DNA from: Onchocerca lupi
Taxonomy: Eukaryota; Nematoda; Chromadorea; Rhabditida; Onchocercidae
Direction of reading: 5' to 3'
Length of the DNA: 64,000 nucleotides
Assembly (NCBI GenBank): GCA_028564675.1
Contig: JAOVVO010000105.1
Coordinates: 1 to 64,000, forward strand
Notes under the pieces: generated by a model
The model's database searches: none
Told to the model about the DNA's origin: nothing
The model's input: the letters and a program-made list of their open reading frames with translations, nothing else
Position numbers and translations under genes: made by a program
Shown here: in pieces, positions 1 through 11,189 of the stretch
How positions within the stretch are numbered: position 1 is the stretch's first letter
Layout of the letters: the number at the start of each line of letters is the position of its first letter

Positions 1-109
1 TATATATATATACATATTTTTTTCTTTTAAACTTTCAAAAAATCCAGTTACTGTTCAACTCTTTCTATTCTTTGAGAACTGAAGAGTAGAAAAAAAAAGA
101 AAACCTTAC

Positions 110-234
110 CGCTAGAATACAATCGATATGATAGCTTATTGTTATTCTGGATTTGCTGAAAACGATTTATACAGTGACTGGAAATACCGAACAAAGGTGT
201 AAGTCGAGATGTAGACGCTGCACGTCTGAAAAAA
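110..234 (+). other. possible exon, strand uncertain
   Basis: On the plus strand a frame starting at an ATG near 128 reads MIAYCYSGFAEN... and runs to a strong GTAAGT donor at about 231. On the minus strand the same stretch also stays open from a TTTTTTCAG-like acceptor (about 225) to a GTAAGG donor (about 114). Both readings look protein-like, so the strand cannot be decided. The codon mix is richer than in the flanks. It may be the edge of a gene that continues outside the window. Confidence 0.2.
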
Positions 235-1220
235 TAATTTTTCTTTCATAAACTTAATGAAAATAAATTCTATCATATATTAAAACAAAAAAAGAAAGAA
301 AAATTTTGAAATCTTGAAGAATATTCAAATGGATTCTACAAATGCATAAATCTTGATATAACTATTATCATTCAAATTCGTCATTTACATCTTTGATATC
401 AGAGGTTGCTATGAAACATTTCAACATAAACATACATAAATGCAATCGGAAGTGCAATACGTGGTACCGATGTAAGCTGCAATCCATTACGTGAACAACG
501 TAATGACAGTGAAATATTTCGTGAAGAGATTTTAGGCATCATTTAAGATATTTATTCGATTTTGTAGTGATTTTTTCGTTTCAAATTCAGAATATCAATA
601 GATGAAAGTACCTAAAAAAAAAAAAAAAAAAGAAAACAATCGATAATTTATCCAATTATATGACATCAGATTTGATCAAAAAAATCACGCCATATACTTC
701 CTTTCTGAAATTGGTAAAAAAGAAACATGAAGTAGAAATAAAGAATGAATCAAAAAAGCGAAACTGAAATCATTTGATAAAAGTAGCAACAGAAAAATAT
801 AATTATGGGTAAATGATAATAAAAATAATGAACAACACAGTAAGAAATGTACAACTTTTTGATAATTTCCAAAAATTAAAAAAAAAAAAAAAAGAGAATC
901 ATAATAAAAATATTAATCATTAAATATCTTTCGAGAAATTAGAGCAAAAATTTTAGAAATTTAATGAACTTAATTTCTCATGAATGCAGCATTTAATGAC
1001 ATCAACAACTGAATTTCTCGATATCAAAAAAAAAAAAAAAAAAGGAAAGAACCTGAAAAATCCATTCCAAAAATGTATTACGTAGTCAATCATTCAGGAA
1101 ATATTTCAGATAACTTATTTTATTGTCGGATATTTTAAAATTTTCTCTCAAAATGTTACTTTCAGGAAAAAACCTAACAATAACAAATGATATCAAATCC
1201 TATCACAGCTAAAATATTTT

Positions 1221-1348
1221 CAAGATATATATATATTTAAATATATACGTATGCACATACATAATATATACATATATACGTGCATAGATACACGTACAAT
1301 GCGTACACACACGTACTCACGTATACACGTACACACGTGCACTCAAAC
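1221..1348. repeat. alternating purine-pyrimidine tract (TA/CA/GT)
   Basis: The stretch is dominated by alternating TA, AC and GT steps with repeated ACGT, such as tacgta, cacacgtac and acgtacac. It is a degenerate dinucleotide repeat of a type that can adopt left-handed DNA. No coding frame is seen. Confidence 0.6.
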
Positions 1349-1439
1349 ACAACGTACATATTTCCACACAAATAAAATACTAAATGAAATCTTCCTCATT
1401 CATTTGAAGAAAAAAATTAGTCGATGATAGCATTCAATA

Positions 1440-1640
1440 CTCTTCGCTTCTATCTAGACTCTTTCCTTCTTTTTCTCATTTCTCTCTGAATTATTCTTTT
1501 TGCTTCTACCTTTGCACTATCTTCTCCTCATCGCTTCCTCTCTCTCTTTTTCACAATAATCTGATCCTCTATTTCTTTCGACATTCTTCTTTTTCCCTTT
1601 TTCTCTTCCTCCCTCTCTTTCTTATAATCTATTTCTTACA
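1440..1640. repeat. polypyrimidine (CT-rich) tract
   Basis: About 200 bases of nearly pure C and T on the plus strand, with blocks such as tcctctctctctttttc and ccctctctttctt. It is low-complexity sequence and no gene is seen in it. Confidence 0.6.
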
Positions 1641-1879
1641 TCTACACCAACTAAAAATGATATTTGATCTACTAACATTTTGAAGTTGATGTACACGCAT
1701 GTATATATCAATTTAAATTGATAGTCAATTGGACACATAATTTTTGACGTGCGTAATAAAAAAACTGTAAAGTGTAAAGCATTTAACTCGTAAATAATGA
1801 TATTTTGAAGTCAAAAAAGAAAAAAAAATAGCGTCACGAGATGAAAGGATGGAACATATATTGATGAATGAATGAGTCC

Positions 1880-2262
1880 GCTCGTTTTTAGCTGTTATAG
1901 ATGTAACAGGTAAAATAAAAAAATGCATATGGAAATACGCGCCTACTCGAATGCAACATTGCTTCAAAACTTCTCCGACTAGCAGATGAATAAAGTGAGG
2001 TCAACCAATCATTTTGTTTATCTCTTACTCGGAGCATTTTGGCGGGAAACATGTTTATTCTTACGACGTTTTGGCGGGAAAGATGCTTGTCTCTACAGCG
2101 TTTTGGCAGAAAACATGTACAGAGAGGTTAAAAAAAAAAAAAAAAGGTAGATATTTCTATATAGAAACACGTGCTTATTCGAATGCAATGTTGTGTCGAA
2201 ATTTCAAAGCAATCGGTGAAGGATTTGCAATGTTGTGACAAAAGTAACAGCGAACATTTACA
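1880..2262 (-). mobile_element. Helitron-like terminal region with E2F-like sites
   Basis: Read on the minus strand, this carries the core found at other sites here: a stretch like 'caccgattgctttgaaattt', then a CATTCGAATAAGCACG-like stretch, then a poly-T and TTTCCCGCCAAA sites. The core occurs twice, at about 2240-2145 and 1975-1905, suggesting one copy landed beside or inside another. The 'accgat...gaaattttg' style resembles the 5' regions of animal Helitrons. Three TTTGGCGGGAAA-type motifs lie at 2038-2049, 2070-2081 and 2102-2113, the last degenerate. There are no intact ends or coding sequence. Confidence 0.4.
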
Positions 2263-2543
2263 TTCTTATTTATATAGATAATGCTGGATTACGAAAAGAA
2301 ATAACTTATCACATAATTACTATTAATAATGATAGATTGCAAAAACAAGTGGCCTACTACATGCCATTGAATATTAATTGGGTGAAAACTATACTGTGAT
2401 TAGTGCAGTATACATAGAAAGAGATGGACTGAAATTGAATAGAAAATTTGATCAACGTGTTTGTTGGAAAAAACCGAAGTAATTTTAGCGTATATATGTT
2501 CAAATAATCAAAGTGCTGCACTGTTATCATGGCTCATCATTTA

Positions 2544-2775
2544 TCTATAAAAATAAAGATGTAGATGCTATCTGTTACCTCGAACGGATCTCCGGAAGTT
2601 CTCCACTGATTCTTTTCAAATTTTGGCACAACCTTGTATCCCAGTGGGCCATCATTTTTATATAAGCGTACTTACTTTTTTCACGTGTCATGTCCGTGAC
2701 AACTAAAAGTAGGTGAAGGGGGCTGAATTTTTTGATTCTGCTCCCCCCCCTCTTTTTGAGCGGACGGAATTTATT
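2544..2775 (+). mobile_element. Helitron-like 5' terminal region
   Basis: Begins near 'tctataaaaataaagatg' and continues with a shared pattern: gttctccactgattcttttc, a 'ttttatataagcgtacttac' segment, a 'gtgacaactaaaagt' segment, then a G+C-richer part ending in 'gagcggacgg'. The same order of blocks appears at 14185-14420, 28283-28510 and 44900-45130. It is a fragment; the 3' end of the element is not recognised. Confidence 0.45.
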
Positions 2776-5689
2776 CAGGTGTAATATGTTTGCATTTGTA
2801 TGTATTTTTTTTTTAAACACCAAAAAGGAAATTTTTGATAAAATTTCAAAATTAAGTCTACAATCTTTGATTGTGCATGCATTAGATAAAAAATTAATTG
2901 CTGACTAAAATTCAAGAAAAAAAGAATGATCTAGAAAAGTGATCAATAAAGCTGGGATAAAGTAAAAATATTTAAAAATGATTAAGTTAAAGAAGAAATA
3001 TTTGATAAGTTGAAGAACAAAACTTAAACAAAAAAAAAAGAGTAAAATTCTGTACAAAACCAAGTTAAATTACAAAAAAAAAAGTAAAATTACAAAAAAA
3101 AGCCATATAACTTAAATTAAAAAAAATAAAAAGGATAAAAATTTGAAAAAAAACCAAGTATAATTTTAAAAAAAATAATCAAAGAAAAAAAATTGATTTA
3201 AAAAAGACTAATTAAAGAAAAAAAAACTGGAAAAATTGTTGACGGTTTATTAATAGCGTAGTAACCTATACGTTGTAATAGAGGGCAGCCAACTTTACCT
3301 GATATTTTCTTTTTTTTTGTAATTTTTTTATTTTTTCAATTTTTTTCCTAATTTTTTCATTTTTGTTTTTCTCTTTTTTTTTCCTTTTTTTTTTTTTAAT
3401 TGAGGTATAAATATGTATCAGGTAGAAGATGGTGCCATATCCGCACCAAACAATTCCGTAACAGGTATACCACTACGAACCAGTCAACTGTTAGGGAAAT
3501 CTGATCAAATGAGCTTATATTTTATCATAATGATATCTGTTATCAGTAATGAGCAGATTAAAGATCATTGCGTCTTCTTGTCCTTTTCTGACTAGATTAT
3601 GATAACAGAGAAAAAATAGATAATGAGAAATATATATATGCATAGTAATACTTATCATTATGTGTGATAAGTTTAAAAAGATTTTAAATTTAAAAAAAAT
3701 TTTAAATACTGAATTAAAATTTCTTCACTTTTCTGAGATTAATTTTTTATATTTTTTATATTTGTGATTTTCATACTTATTTAAAATTTATTTGTCGTAC
3801 TTATTTTTTATATTTATAATCAGTTTTTTATATTTATTTTTTATATTTTTTAAAGGTTTTATGAAATCTATGAAAATGAATTGAATAATTTTGCACAATA
3901 CATTTTTGGTAATATCCCATGAAATTTTATTTAAAAATATTATCATATTAAACATATTATTTATTTAATTTATTTATCGTCAACATTACTTCATATATGA
4001 TGGTTTTATTTACATTTAACTTTTAAATTTTAATTTGATAATTAGTAATCATTGTTTGAATTTAAAATGGTTAAATGAATCAACGAAATTGAACGATATA
4101 TTTTAATATTTTCTGAAATTTATGCGAAATAACTGCTGTAAAGTTGATTTCATAAACAATATGAAAATTATTGAGCAATAATTTTTTTTAACAAATATAT
4201 TTATTTATCGAAATATTGTTTATTATTCTTTTTTTCAAATTTTTTTAAAATTTTCCAATTAAAAAAGAAAGAAAAAAAAAACTAAATTTTACAGCAGTAT
4301 TTTCTACTATTGAAGCATACGAAAATAAAATTTCAGATATAAAATTATTTCTTGATTCTCCTTCTTTTACCGTAATTAATAGGATTATATTTGAACTGAA
4401 AGATCCATTAATTAAATCAAAATTTTGAAAGGATGAAAGCAAATTTCTCAAATAAAAAAAATATGTTAATTTTACAATTGATTTAGCCCAATATGCCTGA
4501 TGATAATTAATCTAATAATAAATCTGATGATAATCAAATATAAAAAGACAATAACAGATTATGATATGAAATGAGAAGAATCAACTAAAAACATAAATTA
4601 ACAAATAATTTTGACGAAATAAATTTATTAATCAAATTAAAATGTTCGAATTATTGATCTATATGCTTAATATTTATTAGCAGAAATTGAAAACTTTTAA
4701 GAAATGCGAAATTTAAAAATCGCAAACTTTTTTTCCTTTTTTTTTTCTTTTTTTATTTATTAATCGTAGAAAGAATATTTGATTTGATTTGTTCCATAAA
4801 TTTTGACAAGCATTCATCTGTTTTGACAAGTTTTTTGATGAAATTTTTTGGAAACTAAATTGCATTCTGTAATCAATAATATTTTTAATGGAGAGGTCGT
4901 TTTAATCAACAAACTTTGATAAGTGATACTGCATAACTTAATTAATTAATTTAGTTTAAAAATTAGCACAAAGTAAAAATATATTGCATCATTTTATGTG
5001 ACAGATTTAAATTCCATACTATATTCATATTATAGTTTTAATTGTTATTTAACATGTAATTTTGCACCATTTTCGAATTTCATTTTTTAAATTAAAACGT
5101 TGCAATGAATATTTTAGAATTTATAGTTTAAATATAATTTGTATTGAATATTTGATTCAATGATTTCTGATTTTAATAAATTCATCAAATTTTATTTTAA
5201 ACAGTTTTTAATTCCATTATTTATTATATAGCATAATCATCATTTTTAGTAAAAAAGTAAAAACATAAAAATTCTGTCATTTTATAGATGCAAATAATTA
5301 TCATTCAATATGGCAGGTAAATTTTGAATTAATTTTATAAAAAAAAAGTTTCAGATTATATCATTTGAAACTTTTTTTTTTCGGATTTTTCATATATGAG
5401 TAACTTTATTTTATTTTTTCCGTCCATTTTTATAAAATTCATACATTCAGCTAACATTTTAGGTTTACATTTCTATTAGATTAATAGAGGATAATTGTTT
5501 GATATTCTAAAGAACTGAAAGTAGAAAAATGAAAATTTTGCTTTTAAAATTAAAGATTATTCCAGGAAAAAAAAAAGTTTTTAGAAAAGTGAAAAATTGA
5601 TAAAATATGATTAAAAGCATTTTTAAGATTGCATTTGTTCAATAATTTTATTGTTAAGTAAATATTTGTCCAAAAATAAAATTAATTGA
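2776..5689. other. A+T-rich noncoding stretch
   Basis: Low-complexity A+T-rich DNA with many poly-A and poly-T runs. One less A+T-rich pocket at about 3275-3520 has open frames and splice-like borders on both strands, for example CAG|GTATAC on the plus strand near 3472, but no gene model could be supported. Nothing else was recognised. Confidence 0.5.
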
Positions 5690-6990
5690 ATCAATCGTTT
5701 TATAATCTAAAAAAACAAAACAAAAAATAAAAATAAAAAAGGAAATTTTTATCTTTTCAAAGTTTAACAAAAATTAGGAATCAAGAGAATAAAACATAAT
5801 TGAAAAATATTTTTTATATCAAAATTTTTGTGGTGGAAATATTAGATTATCTAATTTTAAAATTTGATTTTATATTTATATCTCAGACATTCATTTATTA
5901 AATTTAGATTTTAGCTTCAAAATTAGAAGTTTCAATTGCTCTCGTCAAAATGAAACCAAAATTTCAAATCAAAGAAAAAAGCAAAAAATCACAAAAATTT
6001 TTAGGAAAATCAAATTTAAAAAAAAAAAATTAAATTTAATATTCATTCCAAGATTAAAAAAAATGAGAATAAATGATTAATAAGTAATTGATTAAAAGAA
6101 ATTGATAGTTTCAAATAGATGTATTTAATTCAAATTTATTAAAAAATTTTTCAAAATAAATATCGCTTGTATAATATAAAAAAAAAAAAAAAAATCATCA
6201 TTCGAAATTAAGATTTTAAAAGTTGCAATTGTAAAGTTAAAATTTTAGCAATTTCAATAAAAAAAAAAAAAAAAAGAAATTGAATACTTAAATTGCTTTT
6301 TTTTTTTCACTCTAAATTATTTCATCAGAAATTAATTGCAAATTATAATCAAATTATTAATTTCATTCCTGCATTTTTCGTTTTTTTTTTTCTCATACCA
6401 GATAAAATCCGCAAACAGATAGAATATTTCGATCATTTTTCCAACTCATTGCTGCGAAAGAGAGAGAGAGGGAAAAAAAATTTAAATCTTATCCATCTAA
6501 ACTTTCAAGCATCTATTCCTATAGTCAGTATAACCTTTGACCCCTTCGGAATAGAATTGTATGGATGAATATGGACTGGTCAGAGGATTACTATTTCCTA
6601 TCGAAGTTACAACTGTTGTTTACATGTACTAAATTCACATGAACAATTAAATTCTTTCTTCTTCACTTTCTAATGCACACGATTTCTCTAATGCACATTA
6701 TTTCTCTAATGCACACTATTACTACCAAGTCTTTCATCACTACCTGCACCGGTTGCAACTGAGGAAATGTATCAACGTTGGACCGTCCAAACTTTTTATT
6801 TTTAAAATTTAATTTTTTTTAAATTTTGAAGAATTTTAAGAACTAACCTTTGACCCATGTAATATGTTATTATATTTTTGCAATGCATTATTTGCACAAA
6901 ATAATCAATTTTCATTCCAAATGAAATAATTATTTTACATCAAATATTCAATATTTTAAATGAATTATTCAATATATGTGAAAAATCACA
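5690..6990. repeat. tandem duplication, copy 1
   Basis: This segment recurs directly downstream at 7008-8530. Matching stretches include 5735-5870 with 7020-7145, 6270-6600 with 7850-8170, and 6755-6980 with 8290-8520. The most conserved part (about 6385-6575) includes a (GA)n stretch and an 'aacctttgaccc' segment. An open frame here is not preserved in copy 2, so I treat the unit as noncoding. Confidence 0.75.
6670..6722. repeat. 18-bp tandem repeat, three units
   Basis: Three consecutive units of the type 'tctaatgcacacgatttc', with small differences. The corresponding place in the downstream duplicate (about 8245-8275) has only one unit, so the array expanded in one copy or was lost from the other. 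Confidence 0.7.
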
Positions 6991-7007
6991 GAAAAATAAA
7001 AAAAAAA

Positions 7008-8530
7008 AAGTGAAAAATAAAAATAAAAAAGGAAATTTTCATCTTTTCAAAGTTTAACAAAAATTAGGAATCAAGAGACTCAAACATAATTGAAAAATAT
7101 TTTTGATAACAAAATTTTTGTGATGAAAATATCAGATTATGACTAATTTTAAAATTTGATTTTATGATTATATCGCAGACATTCATTTTTCAAATTTAAA
7201 TTTTAGCTTCAAAATTACAAATTTCAATTGCTCTCATTAAAACGCAACGAAAATTTCAAATGAAAAAAAAAAAAAAGGTGAAAATTCATAAAATTTGTTA
7301 GGAAAATCAAAATTTAATATTCACCCCTGAAAGAAATGAGAATAAATGATTAATAAATAATTGATTAAAAGAAATTGATAGTTTCAGTTAGATGTATTTA
7401 ATTCAAATTTATTAAAAAATTTTTCAAAATAAATATCGCTTGTATAATATTAGAAAAAGAAAAAAAAAGATCAACATTCAAAATTAAGATTTTAAGAATC
7501 ACTATTGTAAAGTCTCGGGAAATTTTGTCTCGTTGCATCGTAGAATCTCAAACTTGGATAATTAAACTTTTTATCATAAGAAAAATTTGATAACGCAAGA
7601 TACACGACGATTACAAACATTGCATCAATAAAACATGATAATTACAAATATCATATCAATAAAACATTTTTTAAATTTATTTTAATGTAAATATTAGAGT
7701 TACAAAAACAAAAACAAAAAAAAAAAAAAAAAAAGAAATGAATGAAGCTGAAGAAATGTTACTCCTCATTTGTATTATAAAGAAAAAATCAATTTTCGGT
7801 GTTTAATTGTTCTGACATAAAGTTAGAATTTTATTAATTTAAAAAAAAAAAAAAAAAAAGAAATTGAATACTTAAGTTGCTTTTTTTTTCACTCTAAATT
7901 ATTTCATCAGAAATTAATTGCAAATTATAATCAAATTATTAATTTCATTCCTGCATTTTTCGTTTTTTTTTTCTCATACCAGATAAAATCCGCAAACAGA
8001 TAGAATATTTCGATCATTTTTCCAACTCATTGCTGCGAAAGAGAGAGAGAGGGAAAAAAAATTTAAATCTTATCCATCTAAACTTTCAAGCATCTATTCC
8101 TATGGTCAATATAACCTTTGACCCCACGGAATACAATTGTATGGATGAATATGGACTGGTCAGAGGATTATTATTTCCTATCGAAGTTGCATTTATTCAC
8201 ATGAACTAATTCACACTAACAATTAAATTCTTTCTTCTTCACTCATCAAATGCACACTATTTCTCACCAAATCTTTCACTAAATGCACCGGTTGCGACTG
8301 AGGAAATGTACCAACGTAGGACCGTCCATACTTTTTATTTTTAAATTTGACTTTTTAAATTTCGAGGAATTTCAAAAACTAATCTTTGAGCCATGTGATA
8401 TGTCATTATATTTTTGCAATTCATTATTTGCACAAAATAATCAATTTTCATTTCAAATGAAGTAATTATTTTAAATTATATATTTAATATTTTAAATTAA
8501 CTATTCAATATATGCGAAAAGTCACAAAAA
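7008..8530. repeat. tandem duplication, copy 2, with a 300-bp insertion
   Basis: Second copy of the 5690-6990 unit. It matches through 7008-7508, then carries about 320 bp (about 7510-7830) absent from copy 1, then resumes the match to about 8530. The extra segment contains the minus-strand SL1-like 22-mer at 7547-7568. Single-base and indel differences elsewhere indicate a fairly old duplication. Confidence 0.7.
7547..7568 (-). ncRNA. SL1 spliced-leader-like 22-mer, degenerate
   Basis: On the minus strand this matches 20 of the 22 bases of the nematode SL1 leader. The differences are A for G at position 1 and T for C at position 11. The flanking base pattern (AAAA before the leader, with A as its first base) is the same as in the copy at 12940-12961. 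It is followed by ATTCTACGATG, not the GT donor expected of an SL RNA gene, and no Sm-site (AATTTTTGG) was found downstream. It is probably a dead copy. Confidence 0.4.
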
Positions 8531-9493
8531 AAAAAAGAAATAAATTAAAAAGTAATGATAACAATAATAATAATGAGATTGACTGCATTATCATGCCACT
8601 TTACAGTTTACATGACAAAATGATACGAATATTGCAAGAATTTTGCTGTAAAAAACTTACATTTCATGATATACAATAAAACATTCATTCGAATGCAAAA
8701 ATTAAATAAACAAAACAAAAAAAAAAATTAAAAGTTTTTTGGCGATTTATATTGGACGTACTACTCATTGACAATCTTCACTTTTTATTTTTTATTTTTA
8801 TTTTTATTTTTATTTTTTTTTTTTTTGAAGACCCGATTGTCGTTAGTAAAACTTTAGAATAAAAGTGATAGTAGGACTTTGCAGGTGGAATTTCACAAAT
8901 CAATCAGATATTATGCCGACAAAGTTGGCATAAGATTATATTGATTATGATGATATTTGCTATCAATAATCAAGGTTATAATCTTTTGATCGGTTAAGAC
9001 AAAATATCTATATTTATTTTTTATAAAATAATTCAGCCATATTTATGATACTTTGTTTCAGTGCCCTTTAAAGTTCTACAACTTTTATGTCATTTTCTAT
9101 AACAATTTTTTTGTACTAATTTCATCAATCTATTCGTGGTAATTATAATTCAAACCAAATATTTGTGATAAGTTTTTTTTAGATAAATCAAACTTCCTTG
9201 TGGTAGATCAATTGATGATAAGTGAAATAAAAGAAAAAAAAATCGAACTTGGCATATAGTTTTGTAAACAACTTGATAAGATACATTAATATTTAAACAA
9301 TTTTATCATAATCATCATATAATTCTATTTTCAAAAGTTATAATATTTTTTCATACAATTTATACACCTAAATTATAATATCATTACGATCATTTCATTA
9401 TAATTCAAATCTTAAAAATTTGTCGTGGAAATATTTTCTTTAATTAGCTTCCATAGACAATAATTATTGAAAGGATATTTTTATTCTCTCATG
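8531..9493. other. A+T-rich noncoding stretch with a MITE-like end
   Basis: Holds a poly-T run (8816-8826) and, at 8928-8985, one end of the palindromic repeat family centred on 'atatttgctatcaataatca', also seen at 12121, 13150, 59945, 60330 and 60785. No gene is seen. Confidence 0.5.
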
Positions 9494-9649
9494 AAAGATT
9501 TATCGATGTCGACTAGATTAACGTTAATATTCATATTAATTATAACGATAATTAATATGAATATCATTGGAAGATCGGAATATAGAGTGTTTTTCGTGCT
9601 TGTTGATCGCAGGGACATTTTTGTTGAGAGATTGATTGATGAAGGATGA
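9494..9649 (+). CDS. possible small secreted or membrane peptide (51 aa), hypothetical
   Basis: An open frame of 51 codons plus stop begins at ATG 9494. The first third is basic then strongly hydrophobic (STRLTLIFILIITIINMN), like a signal peptide or membrane segment. The rest is charged and includes RSEYRVFFVLVDRRDIF. The hydrophobic part overlaps a perfect 16-bp inverted repeat (9527-9564), so the composition could reflect the palindrome instead of selection on protein. No homolog is recognised and no splice sites are needed. It could be a chance frame. Confidence 0.2.
   Translation, partial: KDLSMSTRLTLIFILIITIINMNIIGRSEYRVFFVLVDRRDIFVERLIDEG
9527..9564. repeat. perfect 16-bp inverted repeat (hairpin)
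   Basis: The arm at 9527-9542 (atattcatattaatta) is exactly reverse-complementary to 9549-9564, with a six-base loop TAACGA. The whole arm is A/T except one C. Confidence 0.85.
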
Positions 9650-9938
9650 ATGTTAGAAGATCGATAAAATTATAATTCTATGATGATAATTTCATACAAT
9701 TTATATCTCCAAGCTATGATTTTATTATAATTATTTTATGATTATTCAAATTTTCAATAATTATTTCATAAAATTCATATTTTGAAGCTATAACATCATT
9801 ATAATCATTCTATATAAATCATATCTTTAATTTAAATCGTAATAATCATTTCATACAATACCGTTAAGTTATAATATCATAATAATTATTTCATATCTCC
9901 AAGTTATAGTTTTATGATCAATATTTCATTCAATTCAT

Positions 9939-10423
9939 ACCACTGCCGCAAAAATCCGAAAATTATAATTCGTATAAATAAAGAGTGATAAATGTTCATG
10001 AAGCGGGTGGTTTCAAATGGGCCAACAAATCGGTAAACATGTTTGCCGCCAAAACAATAAACAAAAGGAAACATTTTGTTTCCCGCCAAAATGTCCGACA
10101 GCAGCTAACAAAGAAGCGAGGTCGACTAATCATGAGGCGACGAATCATAGATCAGGAAAGAAGGAGGAGTCTCGGAAGAATATAAAAGGTTCGGATTTTG
10201 GAGCACAGTCAGTTCTATTTGGAGTTCAATAGCAATAACAGAAGTTCGGGGCAATACGACAGGCGGAAAATCAAAGAGCAGTATTTTTCTCTACGATAAG
10301 TCATTTGGATATTCTCGGATAGTCTTTTGTTCGTAATTGTTCTGTTGCTAATAAATTCTTTCTTCAAACAGAATTCGTCTTTGTCGCAAAAGACATAATT
10401 TAAAAAGATTTCGCGACAACCAC
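9939..10423 (+). mobile_element. solo LTR of a BEL/Pao-type element with perfect 5-bp TSD
   Basis: The LTR spans 9944-10418 (475 bp) and is bounded by ACCAC at 9939-9943 and 10419-10423, a perfect target-site duplication. It starts TGCCGCAAAAATCCGAAAA and ends TTTCGCGACA. Its order of blocks matches the 544-bp LTR at 29947-30490 (read on the minus strand): AATCCGAAAATT, TCATGAAGCG, GTAAACATGTTT, CCGCCAAAA, GATCAGGAAAGAAGGAGGA, a TATA box (aatataaaag, about 10178) and TTCGGATTTTGGAG, then AATAAA near 10349. No internal coding region remains, as expected after recombination between two LTRs. Confidence 0.85.
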
Positions 10424-11189
10424 AGTTTTTAAAAATCATTTTCTTTTCTTCTAATTTCAATAAAATATTTTCCTCATTTTATTCTATTACTTTAACTAAA
10501 AAAAAATCAATTTTTACTGAGATTTTAAGGAATGAAAATTTTATGGTTAGGATTTAATTGAAGAAAAGAAGAAGAAGAAAAATAAGATGAAAAATGTTGA
10601 TATTCATCTAGCAGATACCCATCCATCAAATTGCTATCAAATATAATGGAAAATGAGAATTAACTTTCAAATAATTTTCATTTTCATCCTTTAAGCATGA
10701 GTGATTGTTTAAATAATAAACAAATAATTACTTCAAGAAATATTCATAAATTATCCATGAAAAACTTTGAAACTATCAAACAAAAAAGTTTTTATTTCAA
10801 ATCATCAATTAATTTATCGATTGATTGAAATAATAATTTAGATTCTTAGTCAGTTTGAACAAAAATCAAAGAAATAAAGACATAAGCATATTTTCATTTT
10901 TGAAAAGTTAAAAATGGAAGTTTTTTCAATAAATAAAGTCATGAAAGATGAAAAAAAAAGAAAAAATCTTGAGAAAGGCTTCCTTAAGAAAATCATAACT
11001 TAATTAAAACAAAGAAAGTATTCAAATACTGTAAAAGTGAATGGGTATAAATTTAGATTATTAATAATATTAATTAAAGATTCACTACTAATAAGCACAT
11101 ATGCATATATCAACAAACAATGAATGGATCAAATAGAAATAAGAAAATTCAATAATAAGATGAAATATATCAAGCAAAATCATCATATT
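10424..11189. other. A+T-rich noncoding stretch
   Basis: A+T-rich sequence without a supportable gene. Short A-rich runs only. Confidence 0.5.

Larger units (their letters stand above)
1..1880. other. A+T-rich noncoding stretch with one exon-like pocket
   Basis: Mostly A+T-rich with long poly-A runs near 612-630, 878-895 and 1026-1043. The left edge is a (TA)n run. Two less A+T-rich pockets (about 110-240 and 395-545) have open frames and splice-like borders and are discussed separately. No complete gene could be built here. Confidence 0.5.

Noticed and set aside
6293..6568. 91-codon frame in tandem copy 1
   Set aside because: The near-identical copy 2 shifts frame near its end and shows no sign of selection on the protein; the start is poly-T-coded phenylalanines.
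8911..8933. Short palindrome TTATGCC...GGCATAA
   Set aside because: Seven-base arms only, single copy in the window, no element boundary visible.
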